From contig JAFZSQ010000097.1 of the NCBI GenBank assembly GCA_017619295.1, positions 1-61,734 on the forward strand: a stretch of DNA of 61,734 bases, written 5' to 3'. The stretch comes from Lachnospiraceae bacterium. Lineage in GTDB: Bacteria; Bacillota; Clostridia; Lachnospirales; Lachnospiraceae. Position numbers and translations under genes: made by a program. Position 1 is the stretch's first letter; each line of letters begins with the position of its first letter. Positions 51,394 through 59,498 of the stretch are shown in pieces. The notes beneath the pieces were generated by a model. It saw only the letters and a list, made by a program, of their open reading frames with translations. It was not told where the DNA came from and did not search any database.

Positions 51394-51813
51394 GTGAGAG
51401 TTATAGATATTAAACATATCATCTTGCTTTGTACGCTCTGTAGTGATTTAAGGGAACGCCTTATACCTAACGTGTTGGTAGGGGTGCTGCTCGTATACGG
51501 GTTGGCGTTTCGATGGATTGATGAAGGGATTAAGGGAGTTTTAATAGGCGCTGCAGTTGTTCTGATTGTAATCGGGATTATGATTCCGTTTTACTTTTTG
51601 AGAATGATTGGGGCGGGGGATATCAAATTGCTGGGGACTGTATCCGGGATTATTATGCCGGAACAGATACTTCACTTTTGGTTTTATTCATTTGCCTTGG
51701 CATTTCTTATTGCCCTGGTAATGAATCTGGGCTATGGAACAAAAAAATCTGAAGGGGTTCCCTTAGCCTTGCCAATATGTTTGGCGTTCTTTTTCGTAAC
51801 GGGAGGAAAATAA
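51394..51813 (+). CDS. Prepilin peptidase (TadV/CpaA type, A24)
   Basis: About 139 residues with four or more membrane helices and the two aspartate motifs of the A24 family: SDLRERLIPN and RMIGAGDIKLLG (GxGD). It cleaves and may methylate prepilins at the membrane. The start is unclear: GAGGTGA (51391-51397) is a good ribosome site, but the only canonical in-frame starts nearby are GTG 51394 inside that site and TTG 51424; ATA/ATT at 51403/51409 would be best spaced. First gene of the Tad locus, 2 nt before the CpaE-like gene. Confidence 0.8.
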   Translation: MRVIDIKHIILLCTLCSDLRERLIPNVLVGVLLVYGLAFRWIDEGIKGVLIGAAVVLIVIGIMIPFYFLRMIGAGDIKLLGTVSGIIMPEQILHFWFYSFALAFLIALVMNLGYGTKKSEGVPLALPICLAFFFVTGGK

Positions 51814-51815
51814 TT

Positions 51816-52835
51816 ATGGTGGAAATTACTATCTTGTGCTCTGACAAAGGGTACGCAAATGCACTTATGGAAAGCTTAAGTGAGGAATTCAGGCCCGGCG
51901 CTCGAATCAGCGTGTACACGGACCCGATCAAATATAATCCCCAGGAAGTCGATGATGTTTATTATGTGACAGCCTATGAGGAATTATCTGATTGGGAAGG
52001 GTTAATTATTCCCGAAAGGACACTGTTTCTTACGGAGCTTGACCAGAAATGCCCAAACAGAAATGCTGTTTCAAAATACAGTTCTGTGGAATTAATCAAG
52101 ACCAAGTTGATTGAAATAATGACCGGTAACGATAAGACCGGAGCATTTAGGCAGGACAGTGTCGGAACCAATTCGACAAAATCTCCAAAACTTGTTGGCT
52201 TTTTTTCACCGGTTCGCAGGTGCAGCCAAACAACATTAAGCCTGACCATGGGCAATGTTATTTCAGAAACCAACAAGGTATTATTCATAAGCTTTGAAAG
52301 CTTTTCTCCCCTATTTTCACTTATTGAATCTTCCAAGAAGAAAACGATGGAAGACCTTCTTTTAATCACAAAGGAGTCACCTGAAAAATTCAATTTATTT
52401 TTCGAGACTGTGGTATATCATGGTGACTTTATCGACATTCTTCCCCCAATTAAATCACTTCATCAGATTTTGGACGTCAGAGCAAAGGATTGGATTGATT
52501 TAATCAACCAAATAAAGATCAAATGTGATTACGATGTGATCATTCTGGATCTATCGGAAACAATACACGGATTACTGGATTTGATGGGAATGTGCGAGCG
52601 AATTTACACACTTACCCAGGAGGACCGCTTCGCTAAGGCAAAACTGAATGAGTATGAAACGCTCTTAAGGAACTGTGAACACGATGACATTATGTACAAG
52701 ACGGTTAAGCACAGATTGCCTTATATCGAAGAGATTCCGGATGCCTTTCATTATCAACCATTCTCTGTTTTTGCTAAATATGTAAGAGAGATGATTATGG
52801 GGGATGGCTTATATGCACGACTATGCGTGGATTAA
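51816..52835 (+). CDS. CpaE/TadZ-like protein with a degenerate P-loop
   Basis: A 339-residue protein with an N-terminal receiver-like domain (EITILCSDKGYANALMESL) and a MinD/CpaE-type domain. The deviant Walker A (KGGxGKTT) is replaced by SPVRRCSQTT (residues 131-140), losing both Lys; the later YDVIILDLSET fits the Walker B region. It probably localises the pilus machine rather than hydrolysing ATP. GGGAGGAAAATA precedes ATG 51816, and the gene overlaps TadA by 23 nt. Confidence 0.8.
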   Translation: MVEITILCSDKGYANALMESLSEEFRPGARISVYTDPIKYNPQEVDDVYYVTAYEELSDWEGLIIPERTLFLTELDQKCPNRNAVSKYSSVELIKTKLIEIMTGNDKTGAFRQDSVGTNSTKSPKLVGFFSPVRRCSQTTLSLTMGNVISETNKVLFISFESFSPLFSLIESSKKKTMEDLLLITKESPEKFNLFFETVVYHGDFIDILPPIKSLHQILDVRAKDWIDLINQIKIKCDYDVIILDLSETIHGLLDLMGMCERIYTLTQEDRFAKAKLNEYETLLRNCEHDDIMYKTVKHRLPYIEEIPDAFHYQPFSVFAKYVREMIMGDGLYARLCVD

Positions 52836-54033
52836 AGACAAAGTAAAAGCAGAATTTATGGAGTATATCAGCACTGAAGGTGAGCTTACGGATGAAGAAG
52901 CCCTGGAAGAGATACGGCGGATTGCATCAGAGACAACCCTTACAGCTTCATTATCTATTGACGAAAGAATCAGACTTGAAAAAGAGATTTTTTCATCAGT
53001 AAGAAAGCTTGATATTCTTCAAAGCCTTCTTGATGACCCGAATATAACAGAAATAATGATAAACGGTGTTGACTCGGTTTATGTGGAGAAGGAGGGAAAA
53101 CTCGTAAGGAGAGAAGAACGTTTTGAAAGAGAGAAACTCGAGAATGTAATCCAGCAGATTGTGGCCGGATGTAACCGAACGGTAAATGAAGCGTCCCCTA
53201 TAGTCGACGCCAGACTCTCTGACGGATCCAGAGTAAATGTCGTCCTGTCACCGATTGCTCTTAACGGGCCCATATTAACTATCCGACGCTTCCCAAGATC
53301 ACCAATGAAAATGGATGACTTGATCAGATATGGATCGATTACATCGGAGCTTGTTGATTTTTTGAAAAAACTGATTAAAGCAAAATACAACATTTTCATT
53401 TCCGGAGGTACAGGTTCGGGGAAAACCACTTTTCTGAACGTCCTGTCCGAGTTTATCCCGTGTGATGAGAGAGTGATTACCATCGAGGACAGTGCCGAAT
53501 TGCAAATCGCATGGATAGAGAATCTGGTGAGACTTGAAACCAGAAACAGTAATGTAGAGGGCTGCAATCCTATTTCCATAAGAGATTTAATCAAATCGGC
53601 TCTTCGAATGAGACCGGACAGAGTAATTGTCGGGGAAGTAAGAGGCGCAGAAGCATTGGATATGCTGCAGGCTATGAATACAGGTCATGACGGATCACTG
53701 AGTACCGGACATGCAAACAGTGCAGCAGATATGCTATCTAGACTGGAGACCATGGTTCTGATGGGAATGGATTTACCTCTTGCGGCAATAAAGAAACAGA
53801 TTGCATCAGGAATAGATATTCTGGTTCATCTTGGAAGACTCAGAGACAGGTCAAGAAAATTACTTCAGATTAATGAAATATTGGGATATGAAGATGGAGA
53901 AATTATAACAAGAGTTTTATATGAATTTGAGGAGGAATACGAAGATGAATCCGGAAAGATTCACGGGAAATTCATTAAAAAATCGAATCTTTCCCACACT
54001 GAAAAACTCAAAGCAGCGGGAATTGGACTATAG
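52813..54033 (+). CDS. tadA: Tad secretion ATPase TadA/CpaF
   Basis: A 406-residue type II/IV secretion ATPase. Walker A SGGTGSGKTTF (residues 197-207), ASP box TIEDSAEL, Walker B ALRMRPDRVIVGEVRG and His box STGHANS are present. It powers Flp pilus assembly at the inner membrane. ATG 52813 was chosen because the G-run at 52799-52803 is 9 nt upstream; ATG 52804 directly abuts it. The 3' end overlaps tadB by 89 nt. Confidence 0.94.
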   Translation: MHDYAWIKDKVKAEFMEYISTEGELTDEEALEEIRRIASETTLTASLSIDERIRLEKEIFSSVRKLDILQSLLDDPNITEIMINGVDSVYVEKEGKLVRREERFEREKLENVIQQIVAGCNRTVNEASPIVDARLSDGSRVNVVLSPIALNGPILTIRRFPRSPMKMDDLIRYGSITSELVDFLKKLIKAKYNIFISGGTGSGKTTFLNVLSEFIPCDERVITIEDSAELQIAWIENLVRLETRNSNVEGCNPISIRDLIKSALRMRPDRVIVGEVRGAEALDMLQAMNTGHDGSLSTGHANSAADMLSRLETMVLMGMDLPLAAIKKQIASGIDILVHLGRLRDRSRKLLQINEILGYEDGEIITRVLYEFEEEYEDESGKIHGKFIKKSNLSHTEKLKAAGIGL

Positions 54034-54760
54034 GATTTATCGATTTTCAACTAAAGAATACATACTGTACATTTCACTGATTGTCTGTGCTTTGATCGGA
54101 GTTTCGTATTTGTTTTACAGAAGTCTATGGGGACTGATTGTACTCGCACCGATGGGTTTATATTTTCTGAAGACTATAAAGGAAGACGAGTGTAAGAAGC
54201 GAAAAACCAGACTGGCGCTTCAGTTTAAGGATTGTATTAAGTCAGTATCGGCATCTATGAAAGCCGGCTATTCGGTTGAGAACGCATTTAGAGAAAGCTT
54301 AAAGGATATCAATCTTGTATATGGCGAAGATTCTTTAATGTCCGCTGAACTTAGAAGTATTATTTCAGGTCTTTCCAATAACGTGACGATAGAAGACAAA
54401 CTGATATCTTTGGGAGAAAGAAGCGGGATTGAGGATGTAAGGGAATTTGGAGAGATATTCAGAATAGCCAAACGAGGCGGGGGAAACTTGACGGAGATTA
54501 TATACGACACGGTTTCTCTGATGGAGAAGAAGTCGGAGATAGATGCAGAAATCGATGTTTTAATCAGTTCAAGAAGGACAGAGAGCAGAATTATGGAAGC
54601 CGTTCCATTTGCGATTATAGTTTATATTTCCGCAACGTCACCGGGCTTCTTCGAGAGTTTATATCATAACATAACCGGAATCGTGATAATGACCATATGC
54701 CTGGGTGCATACTTTGGGGCAGTTATCCTCTCAAAAAAAATAGTAAGTATAGAGGTGTAA
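53945..54760 (+). CDS. tadB: TadB-like membrane protein (T2SF)
   Basis: A 271-residue protein. Two membrane helices (about 36-73), a type II secretion F domain (LQFKDCIKSVSASMKAGYSV ... FGEIFRIAKRGGGNLTEII) and two C-terminal helices. It forms the inner-membrane platform with TadC. GGAGG at 53931-53935 is 9 nt before ATG 53945, giving an 89-nt overlap with tadA, unusually long. Confidence 0.87.
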   Translation: MNPERFTGNSLKNRIFPTLKNSKQRELDYRIYRFSTKEYILYISLIVCALIGVSYLFYRSLWGLIVLAPMGLYFLKTIKEDECKKRKTRLALQFKDCIKSVSASMKAGYSVENAFRESLKDINLVYGEDSLMSAELRSIISGLSNNVTIEDKLISLGERSGIEDVREFGEIFRIAKRGGGNLTEIIYDTVSLMEKKSEIDAEIDVLISSRRTESRIMEAVPFAIIVYISATSPGFFESLYHNITGIVIMTICLGAYFGAVILSKKIVSIEV

Positions 54761-54762
54761 AA

Positions 54763-56235
54763 ATGCTAAAGCTGATTCTTTACTCGCTTTTGTTACTGGT
54801 GATGATAGGGATAATGATTGCATCGCATATAAAATTCCCGAAGAATAAAGACTTGCATAAAGACCTGTTTTATATGTCTGCACTTCTTATTTACTCATGG
54901 ATCGATAAGAGAAAACATGAGATGAATATTATTCAGACCGGAAGAGGGATGAGCGAGACTCTTCGAGCCTTAAATCCCGGCGGAAAAGTTGAGACTTTGA
55001 AAAAAGAGTACGCAATCGGAAAAATCAAAATGGTGTTTATAATCCTTCTTTCAGGAAATGTGCTTGCTATTGCTGTCTGTTTAAGCGGAATGGGTAAAGG
55101 AAACCTTATGGAAGGGGGAATTATTGAGAGGAATGATTATGGGAAAGGAGCTAAAGTCGCGGAAGTGAGGGTGGAGGCTCAGGGACTTCCTTTTCATGAA
55201 GATTTCTCGGTAAGCGTTCCTGAACGAGAGTATTCCGTTGAACAGCTTGAATCAATGACAGGTGATTTTCTGGAGAGCCTTGAGAAGAAAGTGATTGGGC
55301 CAAACGAGAATTCTGATCAAATAAAAAGGAACATCAATCTGGTAAGAAGCCTTGATGGATATCCCTTCACAATTTCATGGGACAGCAGAAATTATAACCT
55401 TATAGATTCGGAGGGAAGGGTAAGAAATGAGACTGTGTCCGATGACGGAGAGATAGTGGTTTTGACATGTGAATACAAGTACGAAGATTATGTCGGAAAC
55501 TACGAATTTGCCGTAAGGGTACTTCCGCCGGACTATTCGGAGGAGGAAATATGGAGAAATGCAGTTGAGGAAGAGTTGCAAAAATCACAAGAAGCTACAA
55601 GCATGGATTCCGATTTACTACTTCCTGCTGTGGCGGATGACACGGACCTAATATGGACGGAGAGAGATACAGATGAGAGCGCGATTCTTTTGATCCTTTC
55701 GTTTGTTATCGGATTCATAGTGTTTCATCTGAAAGACAAGGATTTGGAGAAGAATTATAAAGAAAGAAACAAAGAACTTGTAAGTGATTATTGCAAAGTA
55801 GTTAATCGACTTGCGCTATATATGTCGGCAGGAATGACTACGCGAGCTGCTTTTAACAAAATAGCCGAGGACTACAAAAGAAATATGTATAAACAAAAGA
55901 AGAAAAGATTTGTTTATGAGGAGATGTTATTGGCTTGTAACGAAATGCTAAACGGAGAGTCAGAGGTCAAATCCTATGAAAATTTCGGTTTAAGATGCTC
56001 GGTTGGTGAATATGCGAGACTGGTGGGGTTGCTTGGACAAAGTCTGAAAAAAGGAAACGCAGGTATTCTGTCAGACTTAAAAGCTGAAGCCTACCGGGCG
56101 CAGACAGAAAGGCAAAACACTATAAGAAAGAAAGGAGAAGAGGCGGGGACAAAGCTTTTGCTTCCTATGACGATAATGCTTGGAATAGTAATGGTGTTAA
56201 TCATGATGCCGGCTTTTATGTCCTTCGCGGGTTAA
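54763..56235 (+). CDS. TadC-like membrane protein with a large inserted domain
   Basis: A 490-residue protein. After membrane helices near 2-22 and 88-108 comes a 200-residue hydrophilic region (EVRVEAQGLPFHEDFSVSVP ... YEDYVGNYEFAVRVLPPDYS) that should face outside, then a helix at 311-330, a T2SF domain (VNRLALYMSAGMTTRAAF ... YARLVGLLGQSLKKG) and a final helix. Ordinary TadC has about 300 residues without this insert. AGAGGTG lies before ATG 54763, just after the tadB stop. Confidence 0.82.
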   Translation: MLKLILYSLLLLVMIGIMIASHIKFPKNKDLHKDLFYMSALLIYSWIDKRKHEMNIIQTGRGMSETLRALNPGGKVETLKKEYAIGKIKMVFIILLSGNVLAIAVCLSGMGKGNLMEGGIIERNDYGKGAKVAEVRVEAQGLPFHEDFSVSVPEREYSVEQLESMTGDFLESLEKKVIGPNENSDQIKRNINLVRSLDGYPFTISWDSRNYNLIDSEGRVRNETVSDDGEIVVLTCEYKYEDYVGNYEFAVRVLPPDYSEEEIWRNAVEEELQKSQEATSMDSDLLLPAVADDTDLIWTERDTDESAILLILSFVIGFIVFHLKDKDLEKNYKERNKELVSDYCKVVNRLALYMSAGMTTRAAFNKIAEDYKRNMYKQKKKRFVYEEMLLACNEMLNGESEVKSYENFGLRCSVGEYARLVGLLGQSLKKGNAGILSDLKAEAYRAQTERQNTIRKKGEEAGTKLLLPMTIMLGIVMVLIMMPAFMSFAG

Positions 56236-56238
56236 GAA

Positions 56239-56409
56239 ATGAGAGATTTAATGAGAAGGTTTTTTAAAGAAGAAGATGGAATGGGTACTGTCGAGATAAT
56301 CCTGATAATCGTGGTGCTTATTGGACTGGTTATTATTTTCAAGAACCAGATTACCGGTGTAGTGAATGCTCTCTTCGGAAAGATAACAAATGAAATTTCA
56401 GGATTCTAG
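56239..56409 (+). CDS. Flp1-like type IVb prepilin
   Basis: A 56-residue protein. A charged leader (MRDLMRRFFKEEDG) precedes a processing site G|MGTVE with Glu at +5, followed by a hydrophobic helix (IILIIVVLIGLVIIF) and a short amphipathic tail. This matches Flp-type pilins, the main pilus subunit of Tad systems. It begins 3 nt after tadC and its last 20 nt overlap the DUF5702-like gene. The ribosome site is weak; ATG 56251 is an alternative start. Confidence 0.82.
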   Translation: MRDLMRRFFKEEDGMGTVEIILIIVVLIGLVIIFKNQITGVVNALFGKITNEISGF

Positions 56410-57835
56410 GCTTGGCGGATACATAACAGTATATTGCACTTTGACATTTATGGTAATGATGTCACTTGTGATGCTTCTTACGGAAGGAGCAAGAACCAGC
56501 GGAGCCAGATTTATGTCTGAATATGCAGTGGATGTCGGATTGGATTCCGTATTGGCCGAATATCACAGGGAACTGTTCTATAAGTACAATCTTTTGTTTA
56601 TAGACACATCCTATGGAAGTCTCCAGCCGGATTTGGGTAAAACTTCGGCTCATATGAAAGATTATGTGGACAAGAATCTCGCAGTGAGAGGTTTGGCTAA
56701 ATTGGCCGGTGGTACCGATTTATACGGGTTAAATGTTGGGGATGTCAGTTCAACAAACGCTTCTTATATTACAGACAATTTCGGAGAGGTATTCAGAAGG
56801 CAGGCGGAAGATGAAAGAAGGCAGATGCTTGGCTTAGGCCTGCTATCGGATCTTACGGGTATAGGAGAAAAAACACCCCAGGGAATTACAGAAGGGAAAT
56901 ATGACTCTCTTAGAGAAGAGGTTGAAAACGGAATTAATGAAGCAAGGAATACTAAGATAAAAATTTCGGAAGACGAATATGAGAATCTTGAAGTCAATAA
57001 TCCCGCCGATGGTGTCAACTCAAAAAGGGGAATGGGAGCTCTTGTTCTTGCATTGAAAGACACATCAGGAATTTCTAAGGCGAAGGTTGACTTGAATAAC
57101 CGGATTGGGCGAAGGGCAATAAATATGGGGATTGGTGTTAATCCGGAAAAATATGCGGCAGAGACCACTGCAGATAAATTGCTTTTTAAAGATTATTTAA
57201 AGACCTACTTTGGCTGCTATAACAAAGAGTTTGAAGATTCATATTTACGGTATGAGAGAGAGTACATCCTTCTTGGGAAAGGCTCGGATCTTGAGAACCT
57301 TGAGGGGGTAGCCAGAAGACTTTTGGGGGTAAGAGAGACTTCAAATATAGAATATCTTCTAACCTGTGAGAGTAAACGTATGGCAATAAAAGCTGTGGCT
57401 GCAACGGTTAGTGCAATAACAACACTTCCATGGCTGGAACCGTTATTGGAATATTCTATCCTGTTTGGATGGGCATTTGCAGAAAGCGTGACAGATTTGC
57501 GATGCCTGTTTAATGGGGGAAAGGTTCCCCTCATTAAAACGGATGCCTCGTGGAAGACTGATTTAGATAGTGCGTTGGAAAACGCATATATGGATTATGA
57601 CGGCAGTGGAGGCGAGGGATTAAGTTATGAAGAATATTTGGATATGTTTTTGATGATACAGGATGTCTCCGAACAAAGTGAGAGGGCCTTGGACATTATG
57701 GAATTAACAATAAGAAAAACACCGGGCAACTCGAATTTTAGAATAGATGGCTGCGTAGAGGGGTTAACTATTCAAACCAATATCAAGAGCAGATACGGAG
57801 ATGATTTTTACTTAACAAGAAATATATTTTACTGA
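56390..57835 (+). CDS. DUF5702-like pseudopilin-type protein
   Basis: A 481-residue protein with a prepilin-like N-terminus (RLGG|YITVYCTLTFMVMMSL; +5 is Tyr, not Glu) and one membrane helix, followed by a large outer domain rich in Lys, Glu and Gly. It resembles the DUF5702 proteins of Firmicute Tad loci. A GGAAAG site at 56378-56383 precedes ATG 56390, inside the end of the pilin gene. Likely a minor pilus component. Confidence 0.75.
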   Translation: MKFQDSRLGGYITVYCTLTFMVMMSLVMLLTEGARTSGARFMSEYAVDVGLDSVLAEYHRELFYKYNLLFIDTSYGSLQPDLGKTSAHMKDYVDKNLAVRGLAKLAGGTDLYGLNVGDVSSTNASYITDNFGEVFRRQAEDERRQMLGLGLLSDLTGIGEKTPQGITEGKYDSLREEVENGINEARNTKIKISEDEYENLEVNNPADGVNSKRGMGALVLALKDTSGISKAKVDLNNRIGRRAINMGIGVNPEKYAAETTADKLLFKDYLKTYFGCYNKEFEDSYLRYEREYILLGKGSDLENLEGVARRLLGVRETSNIEYLLTCESKRMAIKAVAATVSAITTLPWLEPLLEYSILFGWAFAESVTDLRCLFNGGKVPLIKTDASWKTDLDSALENAYMDYDGSGGEGLSYEEYLDMFLMIQDVSEQSERALDIMELTIRKTPGNSNFRIDGCVEGLTIQTNIKSRYGDDFYLTRNIFY

Positions 57836-57854
57836 TGAACAAGAAGGTGAACCT

Positions 57855-58658
57855 TTGAAAGATGCTTTTCCTGAAACAAGTCTAAGAAAAATAAAAAATT
57901 CAAAAATGGAAAAACCTCTATGCATCTTAAACGATGTGTCTATTGTACCCTCTCTGAAGGAAATTATCGCACCCCATAAACAAGAACAGTTATCAGGAAG
58001 AGCGTCTTTCAGAGGTTCACAAAAATTAAAGGGAAGTATGGCAGTGGAAGCTGCTGTGGCTATACCCATTTTCATATTTGCAATACTAACTGTTTATGTA
58101 TATTTTACAGCGCTTTCTACCCAGACCAAACTGGTGATGGAGCAGAGGGAGAAAGGGAAAAAAATATGCGTTTATGCAAACTTATATGAGTCATTTCTTG
58201 GTGTGGGAGATACCGTTAGTCTTACGGAGAGCAGGCAAGTCAGCCCCATATCTCCCACACTTCTCATATCTGATTACCGAGTATGGGCAAGCTTTTATGC
58301 CCACGCTTGGACGGGGTATGACATTTCGGGAAATTCGGGTGCATCCGAAGAAGAGGAGTATGTGTACATAACACCTGAAGGGAGTGTGTACCATAGAGAT
58401 ATTAACTGTTCGCATCTGAGACTATCGATAAAAAGTACAACATTAGAAGATGTTGGGAGCCTCAGAAACTCAGATGGTGGGAAATATCAAAAATGTGAAT
58501 ACTGCGGCAGAAGAGCGTATAACGGTGCAATTTATATAACCGATTACGGAGACTGCTATCATACGACACTTGGCTGTCCCGGATTAAAAAGAACAATAGA
58601 AACTATACCGATTTCAAAGGTTGGCAGCAGAACACCTTGCAGTCGGTGCGGAGGATAA
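57855..58658 (+). CDS. TadE-like pseudopilin with two Cys-His repeats
   Basis: A 267-residue protein. A long 60-residue leader precedes a processing site LKG|SMAVE (Glu at +5) and a hydrophobic helix (AAVAIPIFIFAILTVYVYF). The outer part ends in two tandem units of the form VYIT-x-x-G-x-x-YH-x4-C-x-x-L ... C-x-x-C (EYVYITPEGSVYHRDINC ... CEYCG; AIYITDYGDCYHTTLGC ... CSRCGG). Such units look metal-binding. AAGAAGGTGA at 57841-57850 supports the TTG start. Probably a minor pilin with a surface metal-binding tail. Confidence 0.75.
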   Translation: MKDAFPETSLRKIKNSKMEKPLCILNDVSIVPSLKEIIAPHKQEQLSGRASFRGSQKLKGSMAVEAAVAIPIFIFAILTVYVYFTALSTQTKLVMEQREKGKKICVYANLYESFLGVGDTVSLTESRQVSPISPTLLISDYRVWASFYAHAWTGYDISGNSGASEEEEYVYITPEGSVYHRDINCSHLRLSIKSTTLEDVGSLRNSDGGKYQKCEYCGRRAYNGAIYITDYGDCYHTTLGCPGLKRTIETIPISKVGSRTPCSRCGG

Positions 58659-58659
58659 A

Positions 58660-59067
58660 ATGAGCTACATATTTTTAATTCCTGCCACATACTCTGATTT
58701 AAAGGAAAAGCAGATTTCTTTGTTTGCCATGGTAGCAGGAATAACTTTAGGAATGGTTAAACTGATTTGGGGAATCATAAACGATGGGCCTTTTTATATG
58801 ATTGCACTTATTCCGGGGGTGGCCCTGATGATCTGTTCCTTTATTTTTGCAGGAAAAATTGGAAAGGGAGATGGACTGGCATTATTAATCCTTGGATCTA
58901 TAGAGGGGTATAGAAGATGTGTGGTTATTACGCTGATAGGTATAGGGGCGATGTTTGTTTTTTGCCTGGTTGGATTGATTATAAGAAAGCTGAATCGAAA
59001 CACCGAAATCCCATTTATTCCGTTCTTAACGGTAGGAATGGTAATCTCGCATTTGGCGGGTATATGA
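58660..59067 (+). CDS. Second prepilin peptidase (A24 family)
   Basis: A 135-residue membrane protein with the A24 motifs YSDLKEKQIS and GKIGKGDGLALL (GxGD). Short, as usual for TadV-type enzymes. CGGAGGA ends 5 nt before ATG 58660, 1 nt after the upstream stop. Its 3' third contains the start of the next gene in another frame. Confidence 0.8.
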   Translation: MSYIFLIPATYSDLKEKQISLFAMVAGITLGMVKLIWGIINDGPFYMIALIPGVALMICSFIFAGKIGKGDGLALLILGSIEGYRRCVVITLIGIGAMFVFCLVGLIIRKLNRNTEIPFIPFLTVGMVISHLAGI

Positions 59068-59498
59068 CAGTTGAGGCAACGATTCTTCTGCCAATAGTTT
59101 TCTTCGTAATTATTCTTCTGATATATATAGGTTTTTATATGTATGATGATTGCCTTATCAAGCAGGACAACGCGCGAATGATAATCCGCATGGGACAAAT
59201 AAAGTGGAGCGACGACAATAACATCACAAAAAGGTTCAATGAATATGAAAATGAGTGGTATTACGACAAATACGTTACCTTTTCAAAGGATTCCAGGGAC
59301 TTGAACATATCATTAACCAAATTTGTTGTCAGTGAAAAAGCACATTTAAACGTGCCAAATATAGTTCCTTTCGATACAAATGAGTGGGTTATTTCGGACT
59401 CCATAGAAAGCACCCGATTTGAGGTTGTCAGAATATTGAGGGATTTAAGGAAGGTTGAAAATAATGGACGAAATTATGCATTGCCGGATAATGGGTAA
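58917..59498 (+). CDS. TadE-like pseudopilin
   Basis: A 193-residue protein with a processing site FGG|YMTVE (Glu at +5), a hydrophobic helix (ATILLPIVFFVIILLIYIGF) and a charged outer domain. The G|xxxxE site needs a start upstream of ATG 59064. AGAGGGG (58902-58908) is 8 nt before ATG 58917, so the gene overlaps the prepilin peptidase by 151 nt in another frame. The neighbouring TadE-like protein also has a long leader, which supports this start. Confidence 0.72.
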   Translation: MCGYYADRYRGDVCFLPGWIDYKKAESKHRNPIYSVLNGRNGNLAFGGYMTVEATILLPIVFFVIILLIYIGFYMYDDCLIKQDNARMIIRMGQIKWSDDNNITKRFNEYENEWYYDKYVTFSKDSRDLNISLTKFVVSEKAHLNVPNIVPFDTNEWVISDSIESTRFEVVRILRDLRKVENNGRNYALPDNG

